Shown here one piece after another: positions 7,158-12,314 of a DNA stretch of 12,314 nucleotides. Position 1 is the first letter of the stretch; each line of letters starts with the position of its first letter. The stretch comes from DATIRA01 sp964553405. GTDB taxonomy: Bacteria > Pseudomonadota > Gammaproteobacteria > Steroidobacterales > Steroidobacteraceae. A program made the position numbers and the translations under genes. Below the pieces are notes generated by a model. That model was not told the origin of the DNA and searched no databases. It was given only the letters and a program-made list of their open reading frames with translations. The stretch is taken from contig CAZKLS010000083.1 in the NCBI GenBank assembly GCA_964553405.1, positions 1-12,314 on the forward strand. Reading direction: 5' to 3'.

Positions 7158-7186
7158 ATCGTATGACAACCCGGTCTGGATTACAG
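7158..7186 (-). promoter_or_regulatory. Weak candidate promoter for the Rap1a-like gene and Mrp operon
   Basis: On the minus strand CTGTAA (7186-7181) and TACGAT (7163-7158) are separated by exactly 17 bases. The -10 matches TATAAT at four of six positions and the -35 matches TTGACA at three. Transcription would begin near 7151, giving a leader of roughly 47 bases before the GGAGG-ATG of the first gene. It is the best candidate I see but weak. Confidence 0.25.
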
Positions 7187-7225
7187 GATGTCCCGGGCTT
7201 TTTCCCATGGGATCCGGGCAGCATA

Positions 7226-7254
7226 TTGTCGCGCAGGCTCGCGGCAGGTATGGT
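7226..7254 (+). promoter_or_regulatory. Candidate sigma-70 promoter for the 462-residue secreted protein gene
   Basis: TTGTCG (7226-7231) and TATGGT (7249-7254) are spaced by 17 bases; each matches the consensus at four of six positions. Transcription would start near 7261, about 100 bases before the ATG at 7362. The whole divergent region 7105-7361 shows no other gene that I can support; it also contains the palindrome TCCCATGGGA at 7203-7212. Confidence 0.4.
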
Positions 7255-7361
7255 TCGCGCAAGCCGACGAAATACGGCTGAGTGAACAACCCCGGGAGTC
7301 GTGGCCCGGATCTCGCGCCCGTCGTGCTGGCTGCGGGACCTGGCCGGGAGGACGATTAGCC

Positions 7362-8750
7362 ATGCGAAAGACAGTCAGCCTGGTGCCGGCGCTGCTGCTG
7401 GTGATGCCGGCCGCGGTGATGGCGGAGGACGCGCGCTCGATCATGCGCACGATGGGGGAGAAGCAGATTGCCCGCTGGAGCGGCGTCAACAGCTATGCCG
7501 TGGACCAGTTCGTGATGGGCAATCGCATCACGCAGACCTACGAGCGATTCGAGATCCAGGGCGCGGACGGCAAGACCTCGCCCGCCTTCCGCCTCGTCGG
7601 ACAGAGGAGCGGCTCCGGCGAGTGCGCGAGCTTCCTCGACACCTACGCGATGGGCGCCGAGATGCTGGGTGCCGGGCTCGGTGACGAGTACGAAAAAGGA
7701 CTGCAGCAGGCCGGCCTGCCGCCGGGGCTGCTCAAGGCGACGGGCTCGGATCCCTGGGCCACGATGGACCCTCGTGTGATGATGGGCGGCGTGGCGGACT
7801 TCGCCCGCGCAGGCGCCGAGGCCGAGCGCAACCAGAGCGACGGGCGGGCGGAGGCGGTGGCCTCGGCGCAGGACATCGAGGAATTCGCGAGGCGTGCGAA
7901 GCTGGTCGGCCGGGAATCGGTCGACGGCCGCGAGGCCTTTCACCTGGTGGCCGATGGCCTCAACCGGACCCAGCAGGCCGACGGCCAGGAGTTCACGCTT
8001 AACACGATCAACCTGTGGGTGGACACGCGCGAGCACGTGCCGCTGCGGATGAAGATCGACGGCGTGGCCAAGTCGGGATCCGAGTCGCGGCCGATCACGA
8101 TCGAGAGGTTCGACCGGGACTATCGGACGGTACCGGGCAGCACGATGTACGAGTCCTACCACCAGGTGATGCGGCTCTCGGGCATGCTCGATGCCGCGCA
8201 GCGCGCCGAGATGGCCGATGCGCAGAAGCAGATCGCCGAGATGGATAAGCAGCTCGCGGAGCTGCCGCCGGCACAACGCCAGATGGTCATGCAGCAGATG
8301 GGGCCGCAGATGGCGATGATGAAGCAGATGGCCTCGGGCGGCGCCTTCGAGATGACGACCGAGGTGCAGCAGATCGTCGTCAATCCCGCGCCAGCGCCCG
8401 CGGGTCAGGCGGGCGGACCGTGCGCGCCGACCGGCCTGAGCGCCGCGCCGGCGGCCACGGCAGCTCCGGCGGCCGTCGCCGCAGTCCCTCAGAGCCCCGA
8501 GACTGCGAAGGCCGCGCAGGAGGCGTGCCTGAAGGAGAAAATCCAGCAGGCGCAGGCCGCGCAGCAGAAGAAGCGAGGCATGGGCAAGCTGCTCGGTGCG
8601 GTGGGCCGCGCGGCGTCGATGCTCGGCGAGACCGACATCGCGAGGACGATGAACGATCTCTACGCGGCCAATGCGACGGCCGCGGACCTCGCCGACGCGG
8701 CCCGCGACCTCGGTCTGACCGAGGACGAAATCGCGGAGTGCGGCAACTAG
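7362..8750 (+). CDS. Secreted protein with LolA-like region and conserved C-terminal domain (unnamed)
   Basis: A protein of 462 residues. ATG 7362 is chosen because GGGAGGA lies nine bases upstream and a signal peptide follows (MRKTVSLVPALLLVMPAAVMA, cleavage near 21). Residues about 22-270 look like the open beta-sheet of outer-membrane lipoprotein-sorting (LolA/LolB-fold) proteins: VNSYAVDQFVMG, TLNTINLWVDTREHVPLRMKIDG, and FDRDYRTVPGSTMYESY. Residues 276-326 form a probable coiled coil rich in Gln and Met (KQIAEMDKQLAELPPAQ, MVMQQMGPQMAMMKQM). A Pro/Ala linker follows (343-380). The end (about 385-462) is a compact helical domain with GKLLGAVGRAASMLGETDIARTMNDL and LADAARDLGLTEDEIAECGN. 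Cysteines lie at 88, 354, 389 and 460. It precedes a beta-barrel gene on the same strand, suggesting joint work in the envelope. No enzymatic motif is seen. The LolA-like call is a resemblance, not a match I can verify. Confidence 0.85.
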   Translation: MRKTVSLVPALLLVMPAAVMAEDARSIMRTMGEKQIARWSGVNSYAVDQFVMGNRITQTYERFEIQGADGKTSPAFRLVGQRSGSGECASFLDTYAMGAEMLGAGLGDEYEKGLQQAGLPPGLLKATGSDPWATMDPRVMMGGVADFARAGAEAERNQSDGRAEAVASAQDIEEFARRAKLVGRESVDGREAFHLVADGLNRTQQADGQEFTLNTINLWVDTREHVPLRMKIDGVAKSGSESRPITIERFDRDYRTVPGSTMYESYHQVMRLSGMLDAAQRAEMADAQKQIAEMDKQLAELPPAQRQMVMQQMGPQMAMMKQMASGGAFEMTTEVQQIVVNPAPAPAGQAGGPCAPTGLSAAPAATAAPAAVAAVPQSPETAKAAQEACLKEKIQQAQAAQQKKRGMGKLLGAVGRAASMLGETDIARTMNDLYAANATAADLADAARDLGLTEDEIAECGN

Positions 8751-9760
8751 GTCCAGCGGGTCGCTGCTGCCTGCCGCCGCCGCGGCACGACAGCGCCGGC
8801 GGCCGGACGCATGCCCGGCCAACGGCGGCCCGGCACGCGAAGCGGCTGCCAGGCAACACCGCATACCGTGCTTTCGTTGCGCTGACGCTGCTGCTCGCGT
8901 CCGGGAGCGCGTTGGCGCAGCAGCTCACTCCGCGCGCCTACTGGCCCGCGCCGACCGGGACTTCGCTGCTCGTGGTGGCCTATGCGTACCAGACCGGCGA
9001 TGTCGTCACGGATCCGTCGCTGCCGCTGATCGGCGTCGAGTCCGACATACAGATCGGCGTGCTGGCGTGGCAGGAGACGCTGGACCTGTTCGGCCGTACC
9101 AGCAACCTGCAGCTCGAGTTGCCGCGCACCCTTGGCCGTACTCGCGGTGAAGTGGACGGGCTGCCCGCGCGCAGGGACGTTGACGGCTGGGGCGACTTCG
9201 CCATGGAGTTGTCGGTCAATCTCTCCGGCGCGCCGGCGATGTCGGTGGAGGATTTCCAGGCGTTCCGCCAGCAGCCGCGGCCGATACTCGCGGCCAGCCT
9301 CAAGGTGGTGGCGCCGACCGGCCAGTACGACGCCGACCGGCTGATCAACATCGGGACCAACCGCTGGGCCGTCCGGGCACGGCTCGGTTACTCGTATCCG
9401 ATCCGGCGCAAGTGGGTGCTGGAAACGGCGATCGGTACCTGGTTCTTCACGGACAACGACGAGTTCCTGGGCGCGACGCGCGAGCAGGAGCCGATCACCG
9501 CGCTGGACCTCAGCCTGATCCGCCGCTTCCGTCCGGGCCTCTGGGCCTCCATCGATGCGAACTATTACATCGGCGGCCGTACCATCATTGACGACAAGCG
9601 CAGTGCCGACTTCCAGCGTAACTCGCGGATGGGCTTCTCGCTGGCCTGGCCCTTTGCCGCGCGCCACGGCCTGAAACTGTCCTACGTGAAGGGCATCGTC
9701 ACCGAGGCCGGCGGCGATTTCGATTCGCTGGGGGTGACCTACGTCTACCGGCTGCGGTAG
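8738..9760 (+). CDS. MetA-pathway-of-phenol-degradation-type outer membrane beta-barrel protein
   Basis: The clear coding part begins at a signal peptide (PGNTAYRAFVALTLLLASGSALA, followed by QQLTPRAYWP) and runs to TAG at 9760. It resembles the PF13557 family, transporter-like outer membrane barrels: RAYWPAPTGTSLLVVAYAYQTGD near the mature start, then LAASLKVVAPTGQYDADRLINIGTNRW, RRKWVLETAIGTWFFTDNDEF, and a run of alternating strands ending FDSLGVTYVYRLR. It should sit in the outer membrane; substrate is unknown. The start is unresolved: no ATG, GTG or TTG lies immediately before the signal peptide. GTG 8738 overlaps the upstream gene by 13 bases but adds a polar 35-residue leader. CTG at 8846 would give an ideal signal peptide (303 residues in total). 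The 8738 coordinate is the outer limit with a standard codon. Confidence 0.83.
   Translation: MRQLGPAGRCCLPPPRHDSAGGRTHARPTAARHAKRLPGNTAYRAFVALTLLLASGSALAQQLTPRAYWPAPTGTSLLVVAYAYQTGDVVTDPSLPLIGVESDIQIGVLAWQETLDLFGRTSNLQLELPRTLGRTRGEVDGLPARRDVDGWGDFAMELSVNLSGAPAMSVEDFQAFRQQPRPILAASLKVVAPTGQYDADRLINIGTNRWAVRARLGYSYPIRRKWVLETAIGTWFFTDNDEFLGATREQEPITALDLSLIRRFRPGLWASIDANYYIGGRTIIDDKRSADFQRNSRMGFSLAWPFAARHGLKLSYVKGIVTEAGGDFDSLGVTYVYRLR
8801..8820. repeat. GC hairpin between the secreted-protein and barrel genes
   Basis: GGCCGG at 8801-8806 pairs with CCGGCC at 8815-8820 across an eight-base loop. It falls in 8751-8845, which would be non-coding if the barrel gene starts at the CTG. There is no T-run. 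It may be an intercistronic RNA structure or chance in very GC-rich DNA. Confidence 0.25.
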
Positions 9761-9764
9761 CGCA

Positions 9765-10181
9765 TCAGCCCCGGCGTATCCCCATCACTCCGATCAGCGA
9801 GCACACGGCGCCGACGATGTAGAAAATCCAGGGGGGACCTTCGCGATCCGCGGCGAGTTCCGATCGGCCGGGGTTGTCGGGGGCGTATAGGACCTCCACA
9901 GCATCCCCGACGCCCAGTTCACCCAATGCGAGGCTGCTCAGGTCATCCGAACTCTGGTACTCGGCGCCAGCCACCTCAAAGGAATAGTAGGCTCTCCGTT
10001 TCTGGTTGGTCGCGTTCTTGTCCCTGAGCTCGGTCTTGGTGATCACGCCCTTCGTGACGCTGGCGCTGGCATAGAAGTCCTGATTGCGCTTCTGCACCAA
10101 CGCGGCCAGCGCGATCACTGCGATTCCGATGGCCAGGAAGGCCCAGCCTGCCTTTTTTCCGGTAATCGGTTCCTTGCTCAT
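9765..10181 (-). CDS. DUF3592-family membrane protein
   Basis: A protein of 138 residues. ATG 10181 follows GGAG with four bases between (and AGGAG further up). Residues 1-10 are polar. A membrane helix spans about 12-30 (GWAFLAIGIAVIALAALVQ), then an extracytoplasmic beta domain, then a second helix at about 117-134 (PWIFYIVGAVCSLIGVMGI). The middle part has the DUF3592 (PF12158) pattern: KGVITKTELRD near the start of the domain, YYSFEVAGAEYQSSD, and the hallmark VGDAVEVLYAPDNPGRSEL. Function of DUF3592 proteins is not known. The gene is convergent with the barrel gene, with only four bases between the two stop codons, and is transcribed alone. The upstream side runs into the sequence gap, so further neighbours are unknown. 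Confidence 0.88.
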   Translation of the reverse strand: MSKEPITGKKAGWAFLAIGIAVIALAALVQKRNQDFYASASVTKGVITKTELRDKNATNQKRRAYYSFEVAGAEYQSSDDLSSLALGELGVGDAVEVLYAPDNPGRSELAADREGPPWIFYIVGAVCSLIGVMGIRRG

Positions 10182-10262
10182 TGCTCTCCAAGCACTCCTG
10201 TCGTCAGTGCACTTCCGTACTGTACCGCAAAGCCCTCGGCCGTTAGGACGGGTAGGCGATCA

Positions 10263-10362
10263 NNNNNNNNNNNNNNNNNNNNNNNNNNNNNNNNNNNNNN
10301 NNNNNNNNNNNNNNNNNNNNNNNNNNNNNNNNNNNNNNNNNNNNNNNNNNNNNNNNNNNNNN
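10263..10362. other. Assembly gap (100 N)
   Basis: Exactly 100 consecutive N. That is a conventional filler for a scaffold gap of unknown true length. The start of the DUF1993 gene and any regulatory sequence of it are lost here, and the order of the two flanks depends on the scaffolding. Bases 10182-10262 before it hold no gene that I can support. Confidence 0.99.
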
Positions 10363-10782
10363 TACGTTGCGGGCGACGACAACCTGGATGCCGACACGCT
10401 GCTGCACGCGCGGCTCTATCCGAACATGCGACCGTTCATCTTCCAGATCCAGGTGGCCACCGACACGGCGAAGGGTGCCGCGGCGAGACTGGCCGGGCGC
10501 GACGTGCCATCGTGGCCGGACGAGGAGAAGACGTTCGCGGACGTGCACGGGCGCATCCGCAAGGCAATCGACTACCTGTCGAGCTTCTCGCCACAGGACT
10601 TCGAGGGAGCCGAGACGCGGGAGATCAAGCTGCGGCTGGGGCCGCATGCGATCGACTTCACCGGCAGCAGCTACATCTCGGGCTTCGTACTGCCGAATTT
10701 CTTCTTCCACGTGACGACCGCCTACGACATCCTGCGGCACAACGGGCTCGCGATCGGGAAGACCGATTTCCTGGGCGGGTGA
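10363..10782 (+). CDS. DUF1993 family protein, 5' end lost in the gap
   Basis: The visible 139 residues begin inside the reading frame directly at the edge of the gap and end at TGA 10782. The sequence matches the DUF1993 family (PF09351), small soluble proteins thought to share the DinB/YfiT-like helical bundle: LLHARLYPNMRPFIFQIQVATDTAKGAAARLAG, then WPDEEKTFADVHGRI, and the closing LPNFFFHVTTAYDILRHNGLAIGKTDFLG, which is the best-conserved end of the family. Histidines in FFFH and LRHNG may be metal or substrate ligands as in DinB-like folds, but this is not established. From the usual family layout about 30-40 N-terminal residues are missing. Function is unknown. It is not a true truncation; the missing part is unsequenced. 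Confidence 0.9.
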   Translation, partial: YVAGDDNLDADTLLHARLYPNMRPFIFQIQVATDTAKGAAARLAGRDVPSWPDEEKTFADVHGRIRKAIDYLSSFSPQDFEGAETREIKLRLGPHAIDFTGSSYISGFVLPNFFFHVTTAYDILRHNGLAIGKTDFLGG

Positions 10783-10787
10783 CGGTT

Positions 10788-10811
10788 CGGGTACGGCCTT
10801 TGCCGTGCCCG
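10788..10811. terminator. Hairpin between convergent genes, possible bidirectional terminator
   Basis: CGGGTACGGC (10788-10797) pairs with GCCGTGCCCG (10802-10811) over a CTTT loop: ten pairs, one a T-G wobble. It starts six bases after the DUF1993 stop and lies about 94 bases past the stop of the convergent methyltransferase gene. There is no T-run on either side, so termination is only suggested by position. The rest of 10783-10904 shows nothing else. Confidence 0.45.
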
Positions 10812-10904
10812 TCGCGTCGTGTGCGGGAAACGGTAAATACGGTCAGGGAGGCGAGATCGTACTGCCGGCCCTCGTCATGCACATCGCAGCCCAGCGGGGG
10901 GTCG

Positions 10905-11582
10905 CTAGCGCGCGGTCTGCGCTCTCGCCGTCACGAGGAACACGGGGTAGCTCCGGCCGTCCTCGCGTGTGACCTCGGCCGCGGTCTGAAAACGCACCGC
11001 ATCGAATCCGGCCGCCTCGAGCTTGCTCGCCAGCTCTTCGCGATCGAAGCCGTGGTGGAACACGCCCTCGGTGTCCGGCGGATGGAAGCTCCCGTCCTCG
11101 GTGTCGAGATCCGCGAGCGCGAGCTGGCCGCCGGGCTTCAGATGCTCGTGGAAGCGGGCGAGCAGCCGGTCGGTGTCCGGCACGTGATGCAGCGCCATCG
11201 CGCTGACGATGGCGTCGAACCGCTCGCCGAGCGGATCGATCAGGATGTCCTGGCAACGCGGCTCGACCACGCCCCGCAGTTCCTGCTTCTGGGCGAGGGA
11301 CTCCAGCATCGCGGGCGAGGTATCGACAGCGATCACTTTCGCGACCAGCGGCGCGACGTGCGATGTGAGAAGGCCCGTGCCGGCGCCGAAGTCCATGACT
11401 CGCATCCCGTCATGCCAGTCCAGGCTCGCGCGCAGCAGCGGCCCGACCGCCGCCGAGATCTGCAACGGAACCGGGCGGATGTCCCAGTCTGAGGATTTGT
11501 CCGCGAAATGGTCTTTCTGCATGCTTGTCATCCTGTAGTAGCCGCCGACGCCGGGTTCGCGCGGTACCGGCATCGCGTCCAT
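10905..11582 (-). CDS. Class I SAM-dependent methyltransferase
   Basis: A protein of 225 residues with a Rossmann-type methyltransferase fold. Motif I is VMDFGAGTGLLT (D64 to G70, binding S-adenosylmethionine). The acidic residue at the end of strand 2 is D87 in VIAVDTSPAML. Motif post-II/IV is FDAIVSAMALHHVPD (about 122-136), followed by LKPGGQLALADL (148-159). The substrate cannot be told; the opening DHFADKSSDWD is common in UbiE-like small-molecule methyltransferases. The start ATG 11582 directly follows the yajD stop (TGA-ATG) and has GAGG five bases upstream, so the two are one operon. Internal ATGs at 11531 and 11522 (the latter with AGGA upstream) would drop a 17-20 residue leader that does not look like part of the fold. 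A cytoplasmic enzyme. Confidence 0.93.
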   Translation of the reverse strand: MDAMPVPREPGVGGYYRMTSMQKDHFADKSSDWDIRPVPLQISAAVGPLLRASLDWHDGMRVMDFGAGTGLLTSHVAPLVAKVIAVDTSPAMLESLAQKQELRGVVEPRCQDILIDPLGERFDAIVSAMALHHVPDTDRLLARFHEHLKPGGQLALADLDTEDGSFHPPDTEGVFHHGFDREELASKLEAAGFDAVRFQTAAEVTREDGRSYPVFLVTARAQTAR

Positions 11583-11963
11583 TCAGTCCTCGCGCTTCAG
11601 CAGCGCCGCCAGGTCGGCGAACGGCGTGTGGGTGGCGCCGGCGGCCGGGGCGTCTCGTTCGAGGGACGAATGCGCGGCCTCGAGCTGGCGCTGGTGCTCG
11701 TTGTCGTGGCAGTACAGGCAGAGCAGTTCCCAGTTGCTGCCGTCCGGCGGGTTGTGGTCGTGATCGTGGTTCCGGTGATGGACCGTGAGCTGGTGGACGT
11801 TGGTGTGATCGAACTCGCGCGCGCAACGGCCGCAGATCCAGGGGAACATCTTCAGGGCCTGGCCGCGGTAGCTCTGCTCGCGCGCGTCGCGCGCCTTGCG
11901 GGCGTCGGCTACGACCCGGTCGAGGCGGGCCTGGTTGGGGTTCACGGGCTTGCGAGTGGTCAC
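11583..11963 (-). CDS. yajD: YajD-like HNH nuclease family protein
   Basis: A protein of 126 residues close to E. coli YajD in layout as I remember it. It has an arginine-rich helical start, SYRGQALKMFPWICGRCAREF, then LTVHHRNHDHDHNPPDGSNWELLCLYCHDNEH, ending with the short conserved PFADLAALLKR. The zinc-binding cysteines are C44, C47, C82 and C85. The HNH catalytic set is H62/H63, N76 in DGSNWELL, and H86 (with H90). HNH proteins cut nucleic acid, but YajD itself has no established role. GTG 11963 is the start used; GTG at 11945 is an alternative and no strong ribosome site is seen for either. It is followed at once by a methyltransferase gene. A nuclease next to a methyltransferase may look like restriction-modification, but YajD is a housekeeping-type family and the methyltransferase lacks DNA-methylase motifs. 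Confidence 0.92.
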   Translation of the reverse strand: MTTRKPVNPNQARLDRVVADARKARDAREQSYRGQALKMFPWICGRCAREFDHTNVHQLTVHHRNHDHDHNPPDGSNWELLCLYCHDNEHQRQLEAAHSSLERDAPAAGATHTPFADLAALLKRED

Positions 11964-12020
11964 GGCCGGATTCTGGCGGGCTCAGGCGGGGACTGGGAAG
12001 AGGGGACGCTGCGATCGACC

Positions 12021-12066
12021 ATGCGGCGAATGACGTCCATATTCGCCGTGAAATATGCGGTGAATA
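12021..12066. repeat. Three ordered half-sites upstream of fic, possible operator
   Basis: CGGCGAAT (12024-12031), ATTCGCCG (12041-12048) and CGGTGAAT (12058-12065) alternate in direction with exactly nine bases between each pair. The first two form a perfect inverted repeat; the second and third do so with one mismatch, extended by a T-A pair at 12040/12066. The outer two also make an 11-base direct repeat ATGCGGYGAAT, 34 bases apart. This regular spacing just ahead of the promoter suggests binding by a dimeric regulator. Confidence 0.45.
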
Positions 12067-12068
12067 GC

Positions 12069-12097
12069 TTGCGTCCCCGGAAATTGCCGAGGATAAT
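12069..12097 (+). promoter_or_regulatory. Candidate sigma-70 promoter of the Fic gene
   Basis: TTGCGT (12069-12074), then exactly 17 bases, then GATAAT (12092-12097), which matches TATAAT at five of six positions in an otherwise GC-rich setting. The transcript would begin about 6-8 bases later, which is on or next to the ATG at 12104. The start would therefore be leaderless or nearly so. A GAGGA at 12089-12093 lies inside this promoter and would not be in such a message. Confidence 0.45.
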
Positions 12098-12103
12098 CTC
12101 CGC

Positions 12104-12314
12104 ATGAATAGCGGTAATTACAGGTACATCTGGCAGGCCAGCGACTGGCCGGCCTGGCGCTTCGACCTCGCGTCGCTGGCCGAGTCCATGGCCCAGGTCA
12201 GTCGTGCCCAGGGCTTGTTGATGGGACGCCTGGCCGATGTCGGCATGGCCCTGCGCGATCAGGCGAGCCTGGCGGCACTGACCGATGACGTGGTCAAGAC
12301 CAGCGAGATCGAGG
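12104..12314 (+). CDS. Fic-family protein, N-terminal part (runs off right edge)
   Basis: Only 70 codons are visible. The start YIWQASDWPAWRFDLASLAESMAQVSRAQGLLMGRL is the DUF4172 (PF13776) domain that precedes the Fic domain in a large family of bacterial Fic proteins. These proteins transfer AMP from ATP to hydroxyls of target proteins. The last visible residues, VVKTSEIE followed by a codon beginning with G, fit the inhibitory-helix motif [S/T]xxxE[G/N] (T66 to E70), as in proteins whose own N-terminus restrains activity (class II). The catalytic HPFxxGNGR motif lies outside the window, so activity cannot be judged. ATG 12104 is chosen because the homologous sequence begins here. The gene is divergent from yajD, across about 140 bases. 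Confidence 0.88.
   Translation, partial: MNSGNYRYIWQASDWPAWRFDLASLAESMAQVSRAQGLLMGRLADVGMALRDQASLAALTDDVVKTSEIE

Noticed and set aside
7105..7224. N-terminal extension of the Rap1a-like protein to 7224
   Set aside because: It would bury a clear signal peptide and ignore the GGAGG seven bases before ATG 7104.
6184..7281. A 365-residue plus-strand frame over mrpE and the Rap1a-like gene
   Set aside because: No domain or signal is seen, while both minus-strand genes match families and have good starts.
7188..7361. Upstream extension of the 462-residue protein
   Set aside because: The signal peptide and GGGAGGA point to ATG 7362. The added residues are low-complexity Arg/Ala/Gly.
7356..8864. 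A 502-residue minus-strand frame opposite the secreted protein
   Set aside because: His/Arg/Leu-rich antisense shadow. The plus strand has a signal peptide, ribosome site and sensible domains.
10084..10362. Continuous plus-strand coding from 10084 through the N run into DUF1993
   Set aside because: The frame only appears open because N cannot show stops. 10084-10262 is antisense to the DUF3592 start and its upstream region and shows no DUF1993 sequence.
10905..11963. A restriction-modification system (HNH nuclease plus methyltransferase)
   Set aside because: YajD is a distinct, widely distributed family, and the methyltransferase lacks the (N/D)PPY or PC motifs of DNA methylases. It resembles UbiE-type enzymes.
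1..12314. CRISPR arrays, insertion sequences, tRNA or rRNA genes
   Set aside because: No regularly spaced longer repeats, transposase motifs, terminal inverted repeats or tRNA-like cloverleaf segments were found on reading either strand.

Overview
This is a GC-rich window with densely overlapping genes, consistent with a high-GC gammaproteobacterium. The YajD homologue is close in sequence to the E. coli protein as I remember it, and the envelope proteins have proteobacterial signal peptides. A 100-base run of N at 10263-10362 marks a draft scaffold, possibly a metagenome bin. I cannot name the genus.

Region 1 (1-7104, minus strand) is an Mrp-type multisubunit cation/H+ antiporter operon that runs off the left edge. 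In transcription order it reads: a secreted Rap1a/Tai-like protein, mrpE, mrpF, mrpG, a fused mrpA C-terminus/mrpB, mrpC, mrpD, a second MrpD-like subunit, an unnamed 103-residue two-helix membrane protein, and a third MrpD-like subunit that is cut by the window edge. The nine mrp-side genes are joined by 1-11 base overlaps or a 1-base gap, so they should be co-translated as one membrane complex. The order E-F-G-(A'B)-C-D resembles the antiporter half of archaeal membrane-bound hydrogenases (MbhA-H) more than the classical mrpABCDEFG order. No N-terminal (NuoL-like) MrpA is visible; three MrpD-like subunits are present instead. The third has Asn where the other two have the TM7 pump lysine.

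Region 2 (7105-9760) starts with a divergent intergenic region of about 257 bp. It is followed on the plus strand by a 462-residue secreted protein with a LolA-like middle part and a distinctive C-terminal domain, then a MetA/phenol-degradation-type outer membrane beta-barrel protein whose start codon is unclear. The two look like an envelope gene pair.

Region 3 (9765-10262) holds a DUF3592 membrane protein convergent with the barrel gene. The sequence gap follows.

Region 4 (10363-12314) lies beyond the gap, so its adjacency to the left part depends on the scaffolding. It carries a 5'-truncated DUF1993 protein (plus strand) facing a two-gene minus-strand operon of yajD (HNH nuclease) and a class I methyltransferase. 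The first 70 codons of a Fic-family protein then run off the right edge. In front of fic is an ordered set of three 8-bp half-sites and a promoter placed so that the transcript may be leaderless.

I see no mobile element, CRISPR array, tRNA or rRNA. The best candidates for something undescribed are the small membrane protein inside the Mrp operon, the atypical third antiporter subunit, the 462-residue protein/barrel pair, and the fic operator.
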